Assembly (NCBI GenBank): GCA_035447605.1
Contig: DAOTHJ010000024.1
Span: forward strand, 1 to 24,856
Direction of reading: 5' to 3'
DNA: 24,856 bases
DNA from: UMGS1668 sp035447605
GTDB taxonomy: Bacteria > Bacillota > Clostridia > Oscillospirales > Ruminococcaceae
Shown piece by piece: positions 15,804-23,320 of this stretch; within the stretch, counting starts at the first letter, position 1, and every line of letters begins with the position of its first letter. The notes beneath the pieces are model-generated. The model was not told the origin of the DNA. It did not search any database and saw nothing but the letters and a program-made list of their open reading frames with translations. The position numbers and the translations under genes were made by a program.

Positions 15804-15833
15804 AATTTCGCTAAATTTCTATTTAGCGAAATT
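15804..15833 (-). repeat. Perfect 13-bp inverted repeat in the xer leader
   Basis: AATTTCGCTAAAT (15804-15816), spacer TTCT, ATTTAGCGAAATT (15821-15833). CTAAATTTC is also repeated directly ten bases apart (15801, 15811). It lies just downstream of the predicted transcript start (near 15841) and directly before the Shine-Dalgarno, so it can be a repressor operator or a stable 5' RNA hairpin. Confidence 0.85.
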
Positions 15834-15847
15834 GATGTGCTATTGAA

Positions 15848-15876
15848 ATAGTAGCACGGCCTTTCCCCTTTGTCAA
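15848..15876 (-). promoter_or_regulatory. Promoter of the xer gene
   Basis: On the minus strand TTGACA (15876-15871, perfect consensus), 17-base spacer, TACTAT (15853-15848). Confidence 0.85.
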
Positions 15877-15892
15877 GCCGCAGCCGCAAAAA

Positions 15893-16654
15893 TCACGCGC
15901 CGGGGCTCTTTTCGCCAAGCGGCAGAATTCCGCCGATGTCTTTCGGCACGCCGCCGCACACGGATTCCAGATAAATTCCGCGGTTACGCAAAAAGCTCAA
16001 TAGATTTTCACCGTCGCGCAGCTGTCTGATATTACCCGCGCAGAACGCAAGCTTTTTCTCAAGCAGCCCGCAGCAGCCTCCGATAAAACCATGATCGAAT
16101 CCTTCCAGCGCAATATCCTCCGGATGCCGGATCCTCAGAACCTCAGCCCCTCCCCTTTCGGCCTCCGCCGCAATTCCCGGATCCCCCGTGATAACCGCAT
16201 CCTCCGCCGCAACAAAGACCGAACATTTCGCATATCCCTGCCGCGCTTTAATTTCCATAATATTCCTTTTTTCGACAAGCTCCGCGATTGCCGCATCGGC
16301 CGTCCGCGGGTTATAGATGATTTTTGCGCCGAAGATGGCCGCATTGAGCCGGCAGTCCTCCGGATAACGGGCACCGAGCATGATATCCTCTTTCAGAAAA
16401 CGGAACCCGGCTTTTTTGAGCACCGTTCGGACCGACTCGGGGCATGAGGCCGTCAGCAGCTCGTCTCCGCCGAGATGCAGAAGCCGCAGATCCGGGTGCG
16501 TTTGAAGCCCCCGCGGCAGTTCTTCACAGGGCGGCACCTGCACGGTTTCAATCCCGCAGCTCTGCAAATATCGGATGATTTCCTGTTCCTCTTCGGAGAC
16601 CGCGGCGAAACAGACCTCCCCCTCCGGAAGGTTTGGGGATTTTACGAAATTCAT
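15893..16654 (-). CDS. DUF6873-like protein (guanidine-modifying-enzyme-like fold), function unknown
   Basis: 253-residue soluble protein. I recognise the outline of the DUF6873 "GME fold" family: an N-terminal NFVKSPNLPEGEV, the middle DCRLNAAIFGAKIIYNP and QGYAKCSVFVAAEDAVITGDPGIA, and the C-terminal FDHGFIGGCCGLLEKKLAFCAGN. The fold is related to enzymes acting on arginine-like guanidino groups, but I cannot assign catalytic residues, so no reaction is claimed. Cysteines are frequent (including GGCCG). GGAGG lies only three bases before the ATG, a tight spacing. The xer gene lies downstream on the same strand but has its own promoter. Confidence 0.65.
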   Translation of the reverse strand: MNFVKSPNLPEGEVCFAAVSEEEQEIIRYLQSCGIETVQVPPCEELPRGLQTHPDLRLLHLGGDELLTASCPESVRTVLKKAGFRFLKEDIMLGARYPEDCRLNAAIFGAKIIYNPRTADAAIAELVEKRNIMEIKARQGYAKCSVFVAAEDAVITGDPGIAAEAERGGAEVLRIRHPEDIALEGFDHGFIGGCCGLLEKKLAFCAGNIRQLRDGENLLSFLRNRGIYLESVCGGVPKDIGGILPLGEKSPGA

Positions 16655-17107
16655 AATTCCTCCAAAAAGGCTTTCTGAACTGTTTTTTCAACCCGAATGC
16701 GATGAATTTTTATCTTTTTTTAATTCTCCACAGAAAATGAACTATCCCGGCCCAATCCTTCTGCTCCGATCGGGACAGCCTCGGCCATCTTAGCAGCATT
16801 ATCGCCGCCGGAATCGAAAAGAAAAAGCTCCGCATGTTCTATTTTCGATGGAGGATCCTAAATGAAAGTTGAAGACGCCGGTGCTCAAGAAATTTCCGCC
16901 TAAATCATGACACGGCAGAAGTATCCCTCTGAATCCGATGATCGAAGACTCTAAACCCATCCGAGGCTCTGCGGCTTCTGCCGCGATGATCGGCGCGTTT
17001 CCGTCCAATTCCCGCTGATCGGCTATGTAAAGGCCTCTCGAAGGTTTTGCAAACGCGGCGATTTTTCCCGGGCCCCATGCCGGGCATACAGATTAGAAAT
17101 ATAAGAA
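16655..17107. other. Gap between radA and the DUF6873-like gene, no gene recognised
   Basis: About 450 bases. Minus-strand open frames of 60-69 codons here have no ribosome site and no recognisable similarity. A plus-strand ATG at 16861 follows GGAGG but its frame ends after 13 codons. An 8-bp inverted repeat ATCGAAAA/TTTTCGAT frames 16814-16852. An A/T-rich segment at 16680-16740 probably contains the promoter of the DUF6873-like gene, but no clear hexamers could be fixed. Confidence 0.5.
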
Positions 17108-17136
17108 ACGCTCCGGCGGAAACCGAAGCGTGTTTT
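17108..17136. terminator. Terminator after radA
   Basis: ACGCTCCGG (17108-17116) and CCGAAGCGT (17123-17131) pair at eight of nine positions. On the minus strand TTTCTTATATTT follows; on the plus strand GTTTTTC follows. It lies immediately after the radA stop. Confidence 0.7.
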
Positions 17137-17137
17137 T

Positions 17138-18577
17138 CTATTCGGCGGCCGTTCCGGCGGTTTCTTTCGCAGCGCCGGTTTTTTCCGCGGTCTCTTTTTC
17201 CGCGGCATCCCGGACGATCCGGAAGGCCTCGCCGACCGAGCGGACGCCGACGAGCCCGATTTTATAGTCCTTTGCGCTGAGGTTCTTCAGGCAGGGTTTC
17301 GGCAGGATGCAGGTCGTGAAGCCGAGCTTTTCCGCCTCACGGATCCGGTTCTCAACGCTGCCCACGCTGCGGATTTCGCCCGCCAGACCGACCTCGCCGA
17401 ATGCAACGATCCCGCTCGCGACCGGCGTATCCGTAAGGCTTGAGATCAGCGCAATCACGACCGGCAGATCCGCCGAGGGCTCGTCCAGCCAGAGGCCGCC
17501 GACCACGTTGATATAAGTATCCATGCTACCGAAGAAATAGCCGGCGCGTTTTTCGAGTACGGCCAGAAGCAGCGTCGTTCGGTTGATGTCGAATCCGGTT
17601 GAGGTGCGCCGCGGCATGCCGAATCCGGTTTTGGAGACCAGCGCCTGCACTTCGGCGAAGATCGGCCTGGAGCCCTCCATAACGCAGGCGACACAGGTTC
17701 CCGACACATTCTCCGGCCTCTCCGAAAGCAGCATCTGGGAGGGATTCTCGACCCCCGAGAGGCCGTTCGTTCCCATCTCAAAGATTCCGATCTCGTTGGT
17801 GGAACCGAAACGGTTTTTCACCGCGCGGAGAATGCGGTAGTTCATCGTCTTTTCGCCTTCAAAATAAAGCACCGTGTCGACGATGTGCTCCATCACCTTC
17901 GGGCCCGCGATCGCTCCGTCCTTATTGACGTGGCCGACGATCATAAATGGAATCCCGGTCTTTTTGGCGGTTCTTGTCAGAATCGCCGTGCACTCGCGCA
18001 CCTGCGAGACGCTGCCGCTCGAGGAGGACAGCGCCGAAAAATTCATTGTCTGGATGGAATCGATCATCACCATATCCGGCTTCACAGAGGCGATGGCGTT
18101 GATAACATGTCCGATATCCGTATACGGCGCGATCAGCAGATTGGGGCTGTCGACGCCGAGTCTCCGGGCACGGAGCTTGATCTGAGCCTTGCTCTCTTCG
18201 CCGGAGACATACAGGATTTTCAGTTGCCCGCAGAGCTTGCCGCATACCTGAAGCAGCATGGTAGACTTGCCGATGCCGGGATCTCCGCCGAGCAACACGA
18301 CGGAACCCTTGACGATGCCGCCGCCGAGCACGCGGTCCAACTCGTCGATATGCGTCGGATAGCGCGCCTCTTCCTCCGCGGAGACCTCCAGAATGCTGGA
18401 GACCGCCTCCGGCACCGGCTCGCTTGTCTCGACGGTTTTTTGTTTGGAGGGAGCCGCCTCTTCCCGGACCTCTTCGGTCATGCTGTTCCATTCACCGCAG
18501 TCCGGGCATTTGCCGTACCACTTCGGCGATTCATAGCCGCAGGAGGTACAGACATAGATCGTCTTGAGCTTTCCCAT
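17138..18577 (-). CDS. radA: DNA repair protein RadA
   Basis: Branch-migration ATPase related to RecA that extends strands in homologous recombination. In 479 residues it shows the zinc finger Cys10/Cys13/Cys24/Cys27 (CTSCGYE...CPDCGEW), Walker A GGDPGIGKST at 97-106, Walker B VMIDS at 170-174, the RadA signature KNRFGST at 254-260, and a C-terminal Lon-protease-like domain (from ~300, containing DLPVVIALISS). The last ~20 residues are a low-complexity Ala/Glu/Thr/Lys tail beyond the conserved end. The ribosome site AAAGGATG precedes the ATG. It starts 14 bases after the cwlD-like gene ends, so it is the second gene of that operon. Confidence 0.97.
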   Translation of the reverse strand: MGKLKTIYVCTSCGYESPKWYGKCPDCGEWNSMTEEVREEAAPSKQKTVETSEPVPEAVSSILEVSAEEEARYPTHIDELDRVLGGGIVKGSVVLLGGDPGIGKSTMLLQVCGKLCGQLKILYVSGEESKAQIKLRARRLGVDSPNLLIAPYTDIGHVINAIASVKPDMVMIDSIQTMNFSALSSSSGSVSQVRECTAILTRTAKKTGIPFMIVGHVNKDGAIAGPKVMEHIVDTVLYFEGEKTMNYRILRAVKNRFGSTNEIGIFEMGTNGLSGVENPSQMLLSERPENVSGTCVACVMEGSRPIFAEVQALVSKTGFGMPRRTSTGFDINRTTLLLAVLEKRAGYFFGSMDTYINVVGGLWLDEPSADLPVVIALISSLTDTPVASGIVAFGEVGLAGEIRSVGSVENRIREAEKLGFTTCILPKPCLKNLSAKDYKIGLVGVRSVGEAFRIVRDAAEKETAEKTGAAKETAGTAAE

Positions 18578-18591
18578 TCCGAATCATCCTT

Positions 18592-19323
18592 TTATGCAAC
18601 ATCTTGTGCGGCCTGCCCGCCGCCGAAATAGTCCGTCATCGCGCAGGAAATCACAAATGCAATCCTGCTTTGGTAGCCGGAGTCCGTGAGATTTGCAATA
18701 TCCGTGCCGTTGGAAAGAAACCCGCATTCCGCCATAACCGCGGGCCGGGTTGCCTTATAAAGAAGATAAATATCCGTGGTGGCCTTTTTTGGGAGGCGCT
18801 CGTTTTCCGGCTGAAGCATTGAGGCGAAGGCATTCTGCATGATCTGCGCGATCGTCTTGCTCTCAGGGTTGTTTCCGCTGTAAAAGATTTGAGCGCCTTT
18901 CGCATATCCGCCAAAGAAATTCTGATGAATCGAGACCAGAAAGGCGTTCTCCGTTTCCTCCAGCAGCGCAAGGCGATTTTGGATGTCGCTTTTCTTTCGC
19001 TGCCGCAGTGTGGGAAGCCCGTCGTCGCAGGTCATCTGATCCGCCGTCCGTGTAATGAGCACCGTATAGCCGAAAAAGCGGAGCTGATCCGCCGTTTTTA
19101 AGGCGATCGAAAAATTGAGGTCCTTTTCCTGAACACCGCCGATCCCGACGGCGCCGCCATCCTCTCCGCCGTGCCCGGCATCCACGATAACGACAGGTCC
19201 TCCGCTCGAAAAATCCGCTTCCGCCGAAGCCGGAACAGCTTTTCCTGCCATCACATTTGCAACAGTCAGCACCAGCAGAAGTGGGACCAGCATCCCGAGC
19301 AGCCGCAGCATATAATTCTCCAT
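18592..19323 (-). CDS. N-acetylmuramoyl-L-alanine amidase, CwlD-like
   Basis: Amidase_3 zinc hydrolase that cuts the bond between muramic acid and L-alanine in peptidoglycan. The 243 residues begin with a membrane/signal helix (6-26). The zinc ligands are His51 (VDAGHGGEDGG), Glu66 (VQEKD) and His133 (SIHQN), and the catalytic Glu199 lies in MAECGFLSN. Size and single-domain layout match CwlD, which makes muramic lactam in the spore cortex; another exported amidase is possible. A leader stem TTCCCGA/TCGGGAA (19332-19338 with 19346-19352) touches the ribosome site. Upstream on the same strand an extended -10 (TGG-TAAAAT, 19389-19384) is a weak promoter candidate. radA follows in the operon. 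Confidence 0.88.
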   Translation of the reverse strand: MENYMLRLLGMLVPLLLVLTVANVMAGKAVPASAEADFSSGGPVVIVDAGHGGEDGGAVGIGGVQEKDLNFSIALKTADQLRFFGYTVLITRTADQMTCDDGLPTLRQRKKSDIQNRLALLEETENAFLVSIHQNFFGGYAKGAQIFYSGNNPESKTIAQIMQNAFASMLQPENERLPKKATTDIYLLYKATRPAVMAECGFLSNGTDIANLTDSGYQSRIAFVISCAMTDYFGGGQAAQDVA

Positions 19324-19504
19324 GTAATCCCTTCCCGAAACAAGATCGGGAAATCATACGCGGCCGGCGGGATCTCTATACCCATTTTACCATAAAGAGC
19401 GAGGAAAGGCGAATCTTTTTCCCGGAAAAACAGGCGCGGCAGCTCAAGTCTCCGTCAGAGACGGAAGGCTGGCATGATGCGCTCTGTGGAATGAGCGGAC
19501 ATTT

Positions 19505-19559
19505 TGGTGGAGACAACAGGGCTCGAACCTGTGACCCCCTGCTCGTAAGGCAGGTGCTC
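19505..19559 (-). pseudogene. 3' fragment of tRNA-Val (anticodon loop to CCA)
   Basis: Minus-strand sequence from GAGCACC through the anticodon arm CCTGC-CTTACGA-GCAGG and the T arm to ACCA matches the intact tRNA-Val(TAC) at 20470-20546 except for two bases (A to G after the anticodon and in the T loop). The match continues ~10 bases past the CCA. The 5' acceptor strand and D arm are missing: upstream bases do not pair with TGTCTCC. It cannot fold as a full tRNA. The orientation is opposite to the intact gene, and the corrinoid gene lies between. The remainder of the 403-base gap (19324-19726) holds no recognised gene. Confidence 0.8.
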
Positions 19560-19677
19560 AGCCGTTTGATGCCTTTGCATATGAGCCGACCGTCGTTTCA
19601 GGGCGGCGGGATGCAGGCCTTCCGCACATAAGCCATGCTCAACTTAAGATACAGCGGAACGCGGCCCGGTCGGACCC

Positions 19678-19712
19678 GAAAAGAAAAAGCTCCGGATCAG
19701 GGCCCGGAGCTT
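19678..19712 (-). terminator. Terminator of the corrinoid-protein gene
   Basis: AAGCTCCGG (19712-19704) pairs perfectly with CCGGAGCTT (19695-19687) on the minus strand, followed by TTTTTCTTTT, 15 bases after the stop. Confidence 0.85.
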
Positions 19713-19726
19713 CTTGCCTTTATTTT

Positions 19727-20353
19727 TTAGCTGCAGAAGGAAAGCGCCAGATCGGAGGCGGAGGCCGCATCCGGAGAATATCCGTCCGCGCCGATGGCAT
19801 CGCAGTACGCCTGCGTGATCGGAGAACCGCCGACCAGAACCTTCGCACGGATTCCCTTTTCTTTTGCGAGCTTCACCACATCCGCCATCACGCCCATCGT
19901 GGTCGTGAGCAGCGCGGAACAGCAGATCACATCCGCGTCGTTTTCCGCGGCAGCCTCAACGAACCGCTCCGGGGCAACATCCACGCCGAGATCGACAACC
20001 TTGAGGCCCTTGCCCTCCAGCATCATGCGGACCAGATTCTTTCCGATATCGTGCATATCGCCCTGAACCGTACCGATGACGGCGGTTCCCTTGGAAGCAA
20101 CGCCTGCCTGGGTCAGCGCGGGCTTCAGAACCTCCACGCCGGCATTCATCGCGCGGGCGGAGATCAGAACCTCCGGGACGAAGACCTCGTTGTTTTTAAA
20201 GCGTTCCCCCACCACATTCATGCCGGCAATCAGGCCTTCGTCGAGGATTTCCTGTGCCGGAGCACCTTCATCCATGGCGGCCTGTACTGCCTCGATAACC
20301 TTTGCTTTTCTTCCCTGCTGAAGCAGCAGACTGATACTTTCATAATCGGCCAT
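19727..20353 (-). CDS. Corrinoid (B12)-binding methyl-carrier protein
   Basis: 208-residue cognate corrinoid protein of the MtbC/MttC/MtmC type, which carries a methyl group on cobalamin between two methyltransferases. The N-terminal helical cap domain (1-85) is followed by the Rossmann B12 domain with the cobalt-ligand motif D99-x-H101-x-x-G104 (GDMHDIGKN), the CSALLTT stretch near 145 and VGGSPIT plus GADGYSPDA near the end. AGGAGG lies seven bases before the ATG. Unusually, no methyltransferase or activating protein is beside it, so the substrate cannot be inferred; a partner elsewhere in the genome is required. Confidence 0.93.
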   Translation of the reverse strand: MADYESISLLLQQGRKAKVIEAVQAAMDEGAPAQEILDEGLIAGMNVVGERFKNNEVFVPEVLISARAMNAGVEVLKPALTQAGVASKGTAVIGTVQGDMHDIGKNLVRMMLEGKGLKVVDLGVDVAPERFVEAAAENDADVICCSALLTTTMGVMADVVKLAKEKGIRAKVLVGGSPITQAYCDAIGADGYSPDAASASDLALSFCS

Positions 20354-20427
20354 GTCGGCACCTCCTGAGAAATAATAGTAATATCATACACTTTTTCAGC
20401 AAAAATGGAAGTCTCTTTTTTTCTTTA

Positions 20428-20456
20428 TTGACTTTTTTTCTGCAATATTATATAGT
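20428..20456 (+). promoter_or_regulatory. Promoter of tRNA-Val
   Basis: TTGACT (20428-20433), 17-base spacer, TATAGT (20451-20456), ending 13 bases before the tRNA. Confidence 0.8.
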
Positions 20457-20469
20457 ATTAAGGTCGCAC

Positions 20470-20546
20470 GGAGGCATAGCTCAGCTGGTTAGAGCACCTG
20501 CCTTACAAGCAGGGGGTCACAGGTTCGAACCCTGTTGTCTCCACCA
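20470..20546 (+). tRNA. tRNA-Val (anticodon TAC)
   Basis: 77 bases with an encoded CCA. Acceptor GGAGGCA/TGTCTCC (one G-U), D arm GCTC/GAGC, anticodon arm CCTGC-CTTACAA-GCAGG with TAC at positions 34-36, five-base variable loop and T arm ACAGG-TTCGAAC-CCTGT all fold. It reads GTA and, by wobble, other valine codons. Confidence 0.97.
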
Positions 20547-20550
20547 AAAT

Positions 20551-20597
20551 ATCCGCATGGATAGGCCGTTTTCGGCTTTCCCGTGCGGATTTTTTTG
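20551..20597 (+). terminator. Terminator after tRNA-Val
   Basis: ATCCGCATGG (20551-20560) pairs with CCGTGCGGAT (20581-20590), ten pairs with one G-U, with an inner stem GCCG-TTTT-CGGC and a following T-run of seven. Confidence 0.9.
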
Positions 20598-20640
20598 TCC
20601 ACTTTCCCGGCTTGGCGACAAAGTGTATTCTAAAAATTCT

Positions 20641-22344
20641 TTACTCTTTTTCTGAACTCGGGCGGCCATTTTCTTCGGATGAATGCCCGTCGGCCCGGCT
20701 GCCGGGAACCTTTTCTTTTATCTCTGTGGAATTCGCATGGAGCACCTTTTCGGCGATCAGTTCCGTAAAGATATCCACAATTTTGGGGTCAAACTGCGTT
20801 CCGGCACACTGCTTCAATTCGTCAAGGGCCTCCTCTGCGTTGCGGGCCGGCCGATAAACCCTGCCGGAGGTCATGACGTCGTACGCATCGACCACGGCGA
20901 TAATCCGACTGGCCAGCGGAATCTCCTCTCCGCGCAGTCTGTTCGGGTATCCGGTGCCGTCCCAGCGCTCATGGTGCGCCAGAATGTATTGGGATACCTG
21001 AGAAAGCTCCGGAATATTCCGCGTGATCCGGTATCCGATCTCCGGATGCTGCTCGATCTCCCGGCGCTCCCGGACAGACAGAGGACCGGGCTTGTTGAGA
21101 ATTTTACGGTTGATTCCCATCTTTCCGATATCATGCAACATCGCCAAAATAACGAGATCATTGATCGCCTCATCGGAGAGGCCAAGCTTTCCGGCGACCC
21201 AGCGGCAGTAATCCGCCATCCGGTTGGAATGCTCCTGTGTCTCCGGACTTTTTTCATGCAGCGTCGACAATAACAGCCTCAGGACACTGCCCCGGTAGCT
21301 CTGGCTGACCAGCATTTTCTTGCGGTACATCCATTTTTCGGCTTCCCTGACAAGCTCTTCCGCGCCCCGGATATCGGCGCTGCTCGTCGCATACCCGAAG
21401 GTCATGATGCTGCCGTCCCCGATATCATCGGATACCTCTTTCAGCGCCTCCCTCAGCTGGTTCAGAAGCAGCTGCGTCTCCTCCGCGGAAGTATACGGAA
21501 GCACCAGAAGGTATTCGTCGTCGCTCCAGCGCGCGGCAATATCCCTCCCACGGCATCGTTCCCGAAGAATCCATGCGATTTTTATGAGCACCTCGTCGCC
21601 CGCGTTGTAACCATTTGCGTCATTGATCTTCTTAAGCCCGTTGACGTCGCCCAGTACGATGGATAACAGAACCGCTTTTTGATCGAGATACATCTTCAGC
21701 GTTTCCATGGCAAACCGGCGGTCATACAGGCCCGTCAGCGAATCGTGAAAGACCGCGTCGGCCTGCTCATGGAGATCGCAGGTATCCGGGAAAAATTTCA
21801 GCGGGTCGTTGTCCTCCGCCCACAGTCTGTTCCGGATTTCGCAGGATTTCATATGATCCACACTGACGACCGGATCGGCCGCTCGCTCGGAGATGCTCCG
21901 CGCGATGACTTCCCGCGGAATCGCACGCCGGAAATACTTCCGATAGACCGGCGACTGGATATCCTCGTAAATCCCAAGCATCAGCTCTTCATTCACACAT
22001 AAGAACGAAATCCGGTAAGGATGATTAAAGATACTGACGTTGATTTCCGCCGTCTTTTCCGTTCTGGAAAGGGCCTCGTTGCCGAGCTGCATGAATCGTT
22101 CGAGAACCTGAGGTTTAAAACGCAGGAATATCTCGGTGACGCTCTTCCCGAGCGCATTCTCTCTTTTAAGCCCGCTAAGCGCCTCAAAGCATTGGTTCAT
22201 CCCCACAATGATGTAATCGGAAACCTTTCCTTCTTCATTGAAGATGGCCTGATAACATGCACACCCCAACGGAAAACGGGCAATCAGATTACAGACAAGC
22301 TGAAGATTCTTCTTTTCTTTCTTTCCTGCTTCCTGAATCCTCAC
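20641..22344 (-). CDS. PAS / degenerate GGDEF / HD-GYP signalling protein
   Basis: 567-residue cytoplasmic protein (no membrane helix). Residues 15-130 resemble a PAS sensor domain. A GGDEF domain spans ~198-340 (DSLTGLYDRR, GDVNGLKKIN), but the signature loop is SDDEY at 274-278 instead of GGDEF, so cyclase activity is doubtful. The C-terminal HD-GYP domain (~355-520) is intact: His372, HD at 404-405 (LHDIGKMG), Lys408, His433, His457/His458 (HHERWDGTGYP) and Asp487, predicting hydrolysis of cyclic di-GMP or a related dinucleotide. The start is GTG with AGGAGG ten bases ahead; a nearby ATG is out of frame. A good promoter lies ~160 bases upstream, leaving a long structured leader. Confidence 0.9.
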   Translation of the reverse strand: MRIQEAGKKEKKNLQLVCNLIARFPLGCACYQAIFNEEGKVSDYIIVGMNQCFEALSGLKRENALGKSVTEIFLRFKPQVLERFMQLGNEALSRTEKTAEINVSIFNHPYRISFLCVNEELMLGIYEDIQSPVYRKYFRRAIPREVIARSISERAADPVVSVDHMKSCEIRNRLWAEDNDPLKFFPDTCDLHEQADAVFHDSLTGLYDRRFAMETLKMYLDQKAVLLSIVLGDVNGLKKINDANGYNAGDEVLIKIAWILRERCRGRDIAARWSDDEYLLVLPYTSAEETQLLLNQLREALKEVSDDIGDGSIMTFGYATSSADIRGAEELVREAEKWMYRKKMLVSQSYRGSVLRLLLSTLHEKSPETQEHSNRMADYCRWVAGKLGLSDEAINDLVILAMLHDIGKMGINRKILNKPGPLSVRERREIEQHPEIGYRITRNIPELSQVSQYILAHHERWDGTGYPNRLRGEEIPLASRIIAVVDAYDVMTSGRVYRPARNAEEALDELKQCAGTQFDPKIVDIFTELIAEKVLHANSTEIKEKVPGSRADGHSSEENGRPSSEKE

Positions 22345-22360
22345 GGTGCATGTTCCTCCT

Positions 22361-22503
22361 CATCGGTTCATTTTGACCGGATTGTGTTGGCTTTGCACAA
22401 TGTCCTACATCCGGCGACCGCCATTACGGCGCTGTATGTCCCATATGGACATTTATGGCCTAAGTTATGGGAAAAATTGCTTTATATGCGTAGAATATTT
22501 ATG
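22361..22503 (-). promoter_or_regulatory. Structured 5' leader of the HD-GYP gene
   Basis: About 150 bases lie between the predicted transcript start (near 22503) and the ribosome site. Stems seen: ATGTCC/GGACAT (22436-22452), GGCG/CGCC pairings around 22411-22430, and ATTGTG/CACAAT (22381-22401) closed by CCGG/CCGG (22377-22414). No known riboswitch class is recognised; the fold was judged by eye. Confidence 0.35.
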
Positions 22504-22509
22504 CAGCTA

Positions 22510-22538
22510 ATTATAATAAATTATTACGATAGTTACAA
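22510..22538 (-). promoter_or_regulatory. Promoter of the HD-GYP gene
   Basis: On the minus strand TTGTAA (22538-22533), 17-base spacer, TATAAT (22515-22510). Confidence 0.75.
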
Positions 22539-22675
22539 TACTTTTTGTCGATTTTTGTAGAAAAAGAGGATTGTTATGGCAACTAAGTATAAAGCTTTGG
22601 AAAACGCCTAAAATTGCCCGTATTAAAGCAGATCTCACGCGGTATTTCCCGGCGGCATCCATCCGGATCCCGAGT

Positions 22676-23176
22676 TTAATTGGCACCGCCGGAGGAATCG
22701 GCCGCGGCCGCGGCGGCAGCCATGACGCAGTCGATTGCCAGCACCACCGCCAGCGCGAGGATCTCGTCCCCCGCGTCATCGATATTCAGTTCATAGCAGT
22801 CGCCCCAGGTCATCCATTCCTTATGGATCGTCACGATGGGACGTCCCTGCTGCGTAATCTCGTAATCATGGGCCATAAAGCTGCCGTCAATCTCCCAGCC
22901 AAGCCCCTCGATGCTGTATTTCGGCCGCAGAAAGGTAAATTCCTTGACAATCTCGGCAACCTGACGGCCATCCACAAAGACAAGAAACTTCGGCAGAAAG
23001 CTCCATACTTTCTGCTGAATGAAGGCCGTCTCGTTCCCTGCGGCGTCGTAAACGTGCAGCTTCTTTCCCCAGGAGAAAAACTCGCCTTCCACAAAATACT
23101 TGTCCTCCCCGGACTCCTCTTTTACGGTGAACTTATCCACCCAGGAAAAAACTTTCTGGCGAATATACAGTTTCAT
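22676..23176 (-). CDS. LURP-one-related family protein
   Basis: 166 residues beginning MKLYIRQKVFSWVDKFTV, the standard opening of the bacterial LURP-one/YxjI-like (tubby-like fold) family. Repeated short segments such as DKYFVEGEFFSWGKKLHVYD and FLPKFLVFVDGRQVAEIVKEF form the expected beta strands. The function in bacteria is unknown; membrane-lipid association is proposed for the fold. The C-terminus ends in a run of alanines and SSGGAN. The ATG at 23176 was chosen for the AGAGGA seven bases upstream; an ATG ten codons earlier lies in the leader hairpin. Confidence 0.85.
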   Translation of the reverse strand: MKLYIRQKVFSWVDKFTVKEESGEDKYFVEGEFFSWGKKLHVYDAAGNETAFIQQKVWSFLPKFLVFVDGRQVAEIVKEFTFLRPKYSIEGLGWEIDGSFMAHDYEITQQGRPIVTIHKEWMTWGDCYELNIDDAGDEILALAVVLAIDCVMAAAAAAADSSGGAN

Positions 23177-23191
23177 GTTGTTCCTCTTTCC

Positions 23192-23228
23192 GCCGGTGCC
23201 CCGCATGGGACGCCGGCTTTTTTATTTT
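23192..23228 (+). terminator. Terminator-like hairpin in the LURP leader, facing plus
   Basis: GCCGGTGCCCC (23192-23202) and GGGACGCCGGC (23207-23217) pair at ten of eleven positions (one G-U) around GCAT, followed by TTTTTTATTTT. As a terminator it only fits plus-strand transcription, where no gene is seen. On the minus strand it is a hairpin just before the LURP ribosome site. Confidence 0.6.
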
Positions 23229-23320
23229 AAATTTCCGTCTCTCAGAAAACGGGTTACAGACCGCCGTCCTATAAACCATATCTGAAAGATGATAAAAGAA
23301 ACCCCTTTTGCGCCGGAACC

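Noticed and set aside
19257..19631. A plus-strand frame containing NRARTCDPLLVRQVLSRL
   Set aside because: This is the well-known false protein produced by translating the antisense of a tRNA; it maps exactly to the tRNA-Val fragment.
22381..22414. GCAAAGCC in the HD-GYP leader as part of a cyclic di-GMP-I riboswitch
   Set aside because: The surrounding stems, tetraloop and receptor of that riboswitch are not present; the match is a short coincidence in a loop.
22576..22611. An 11-codon plus-strand frame with a fair ribosome site
   Set aside because: Too short to support as a gene and no convincing promoter. It is kept only as part of the antisense-RNA idea.
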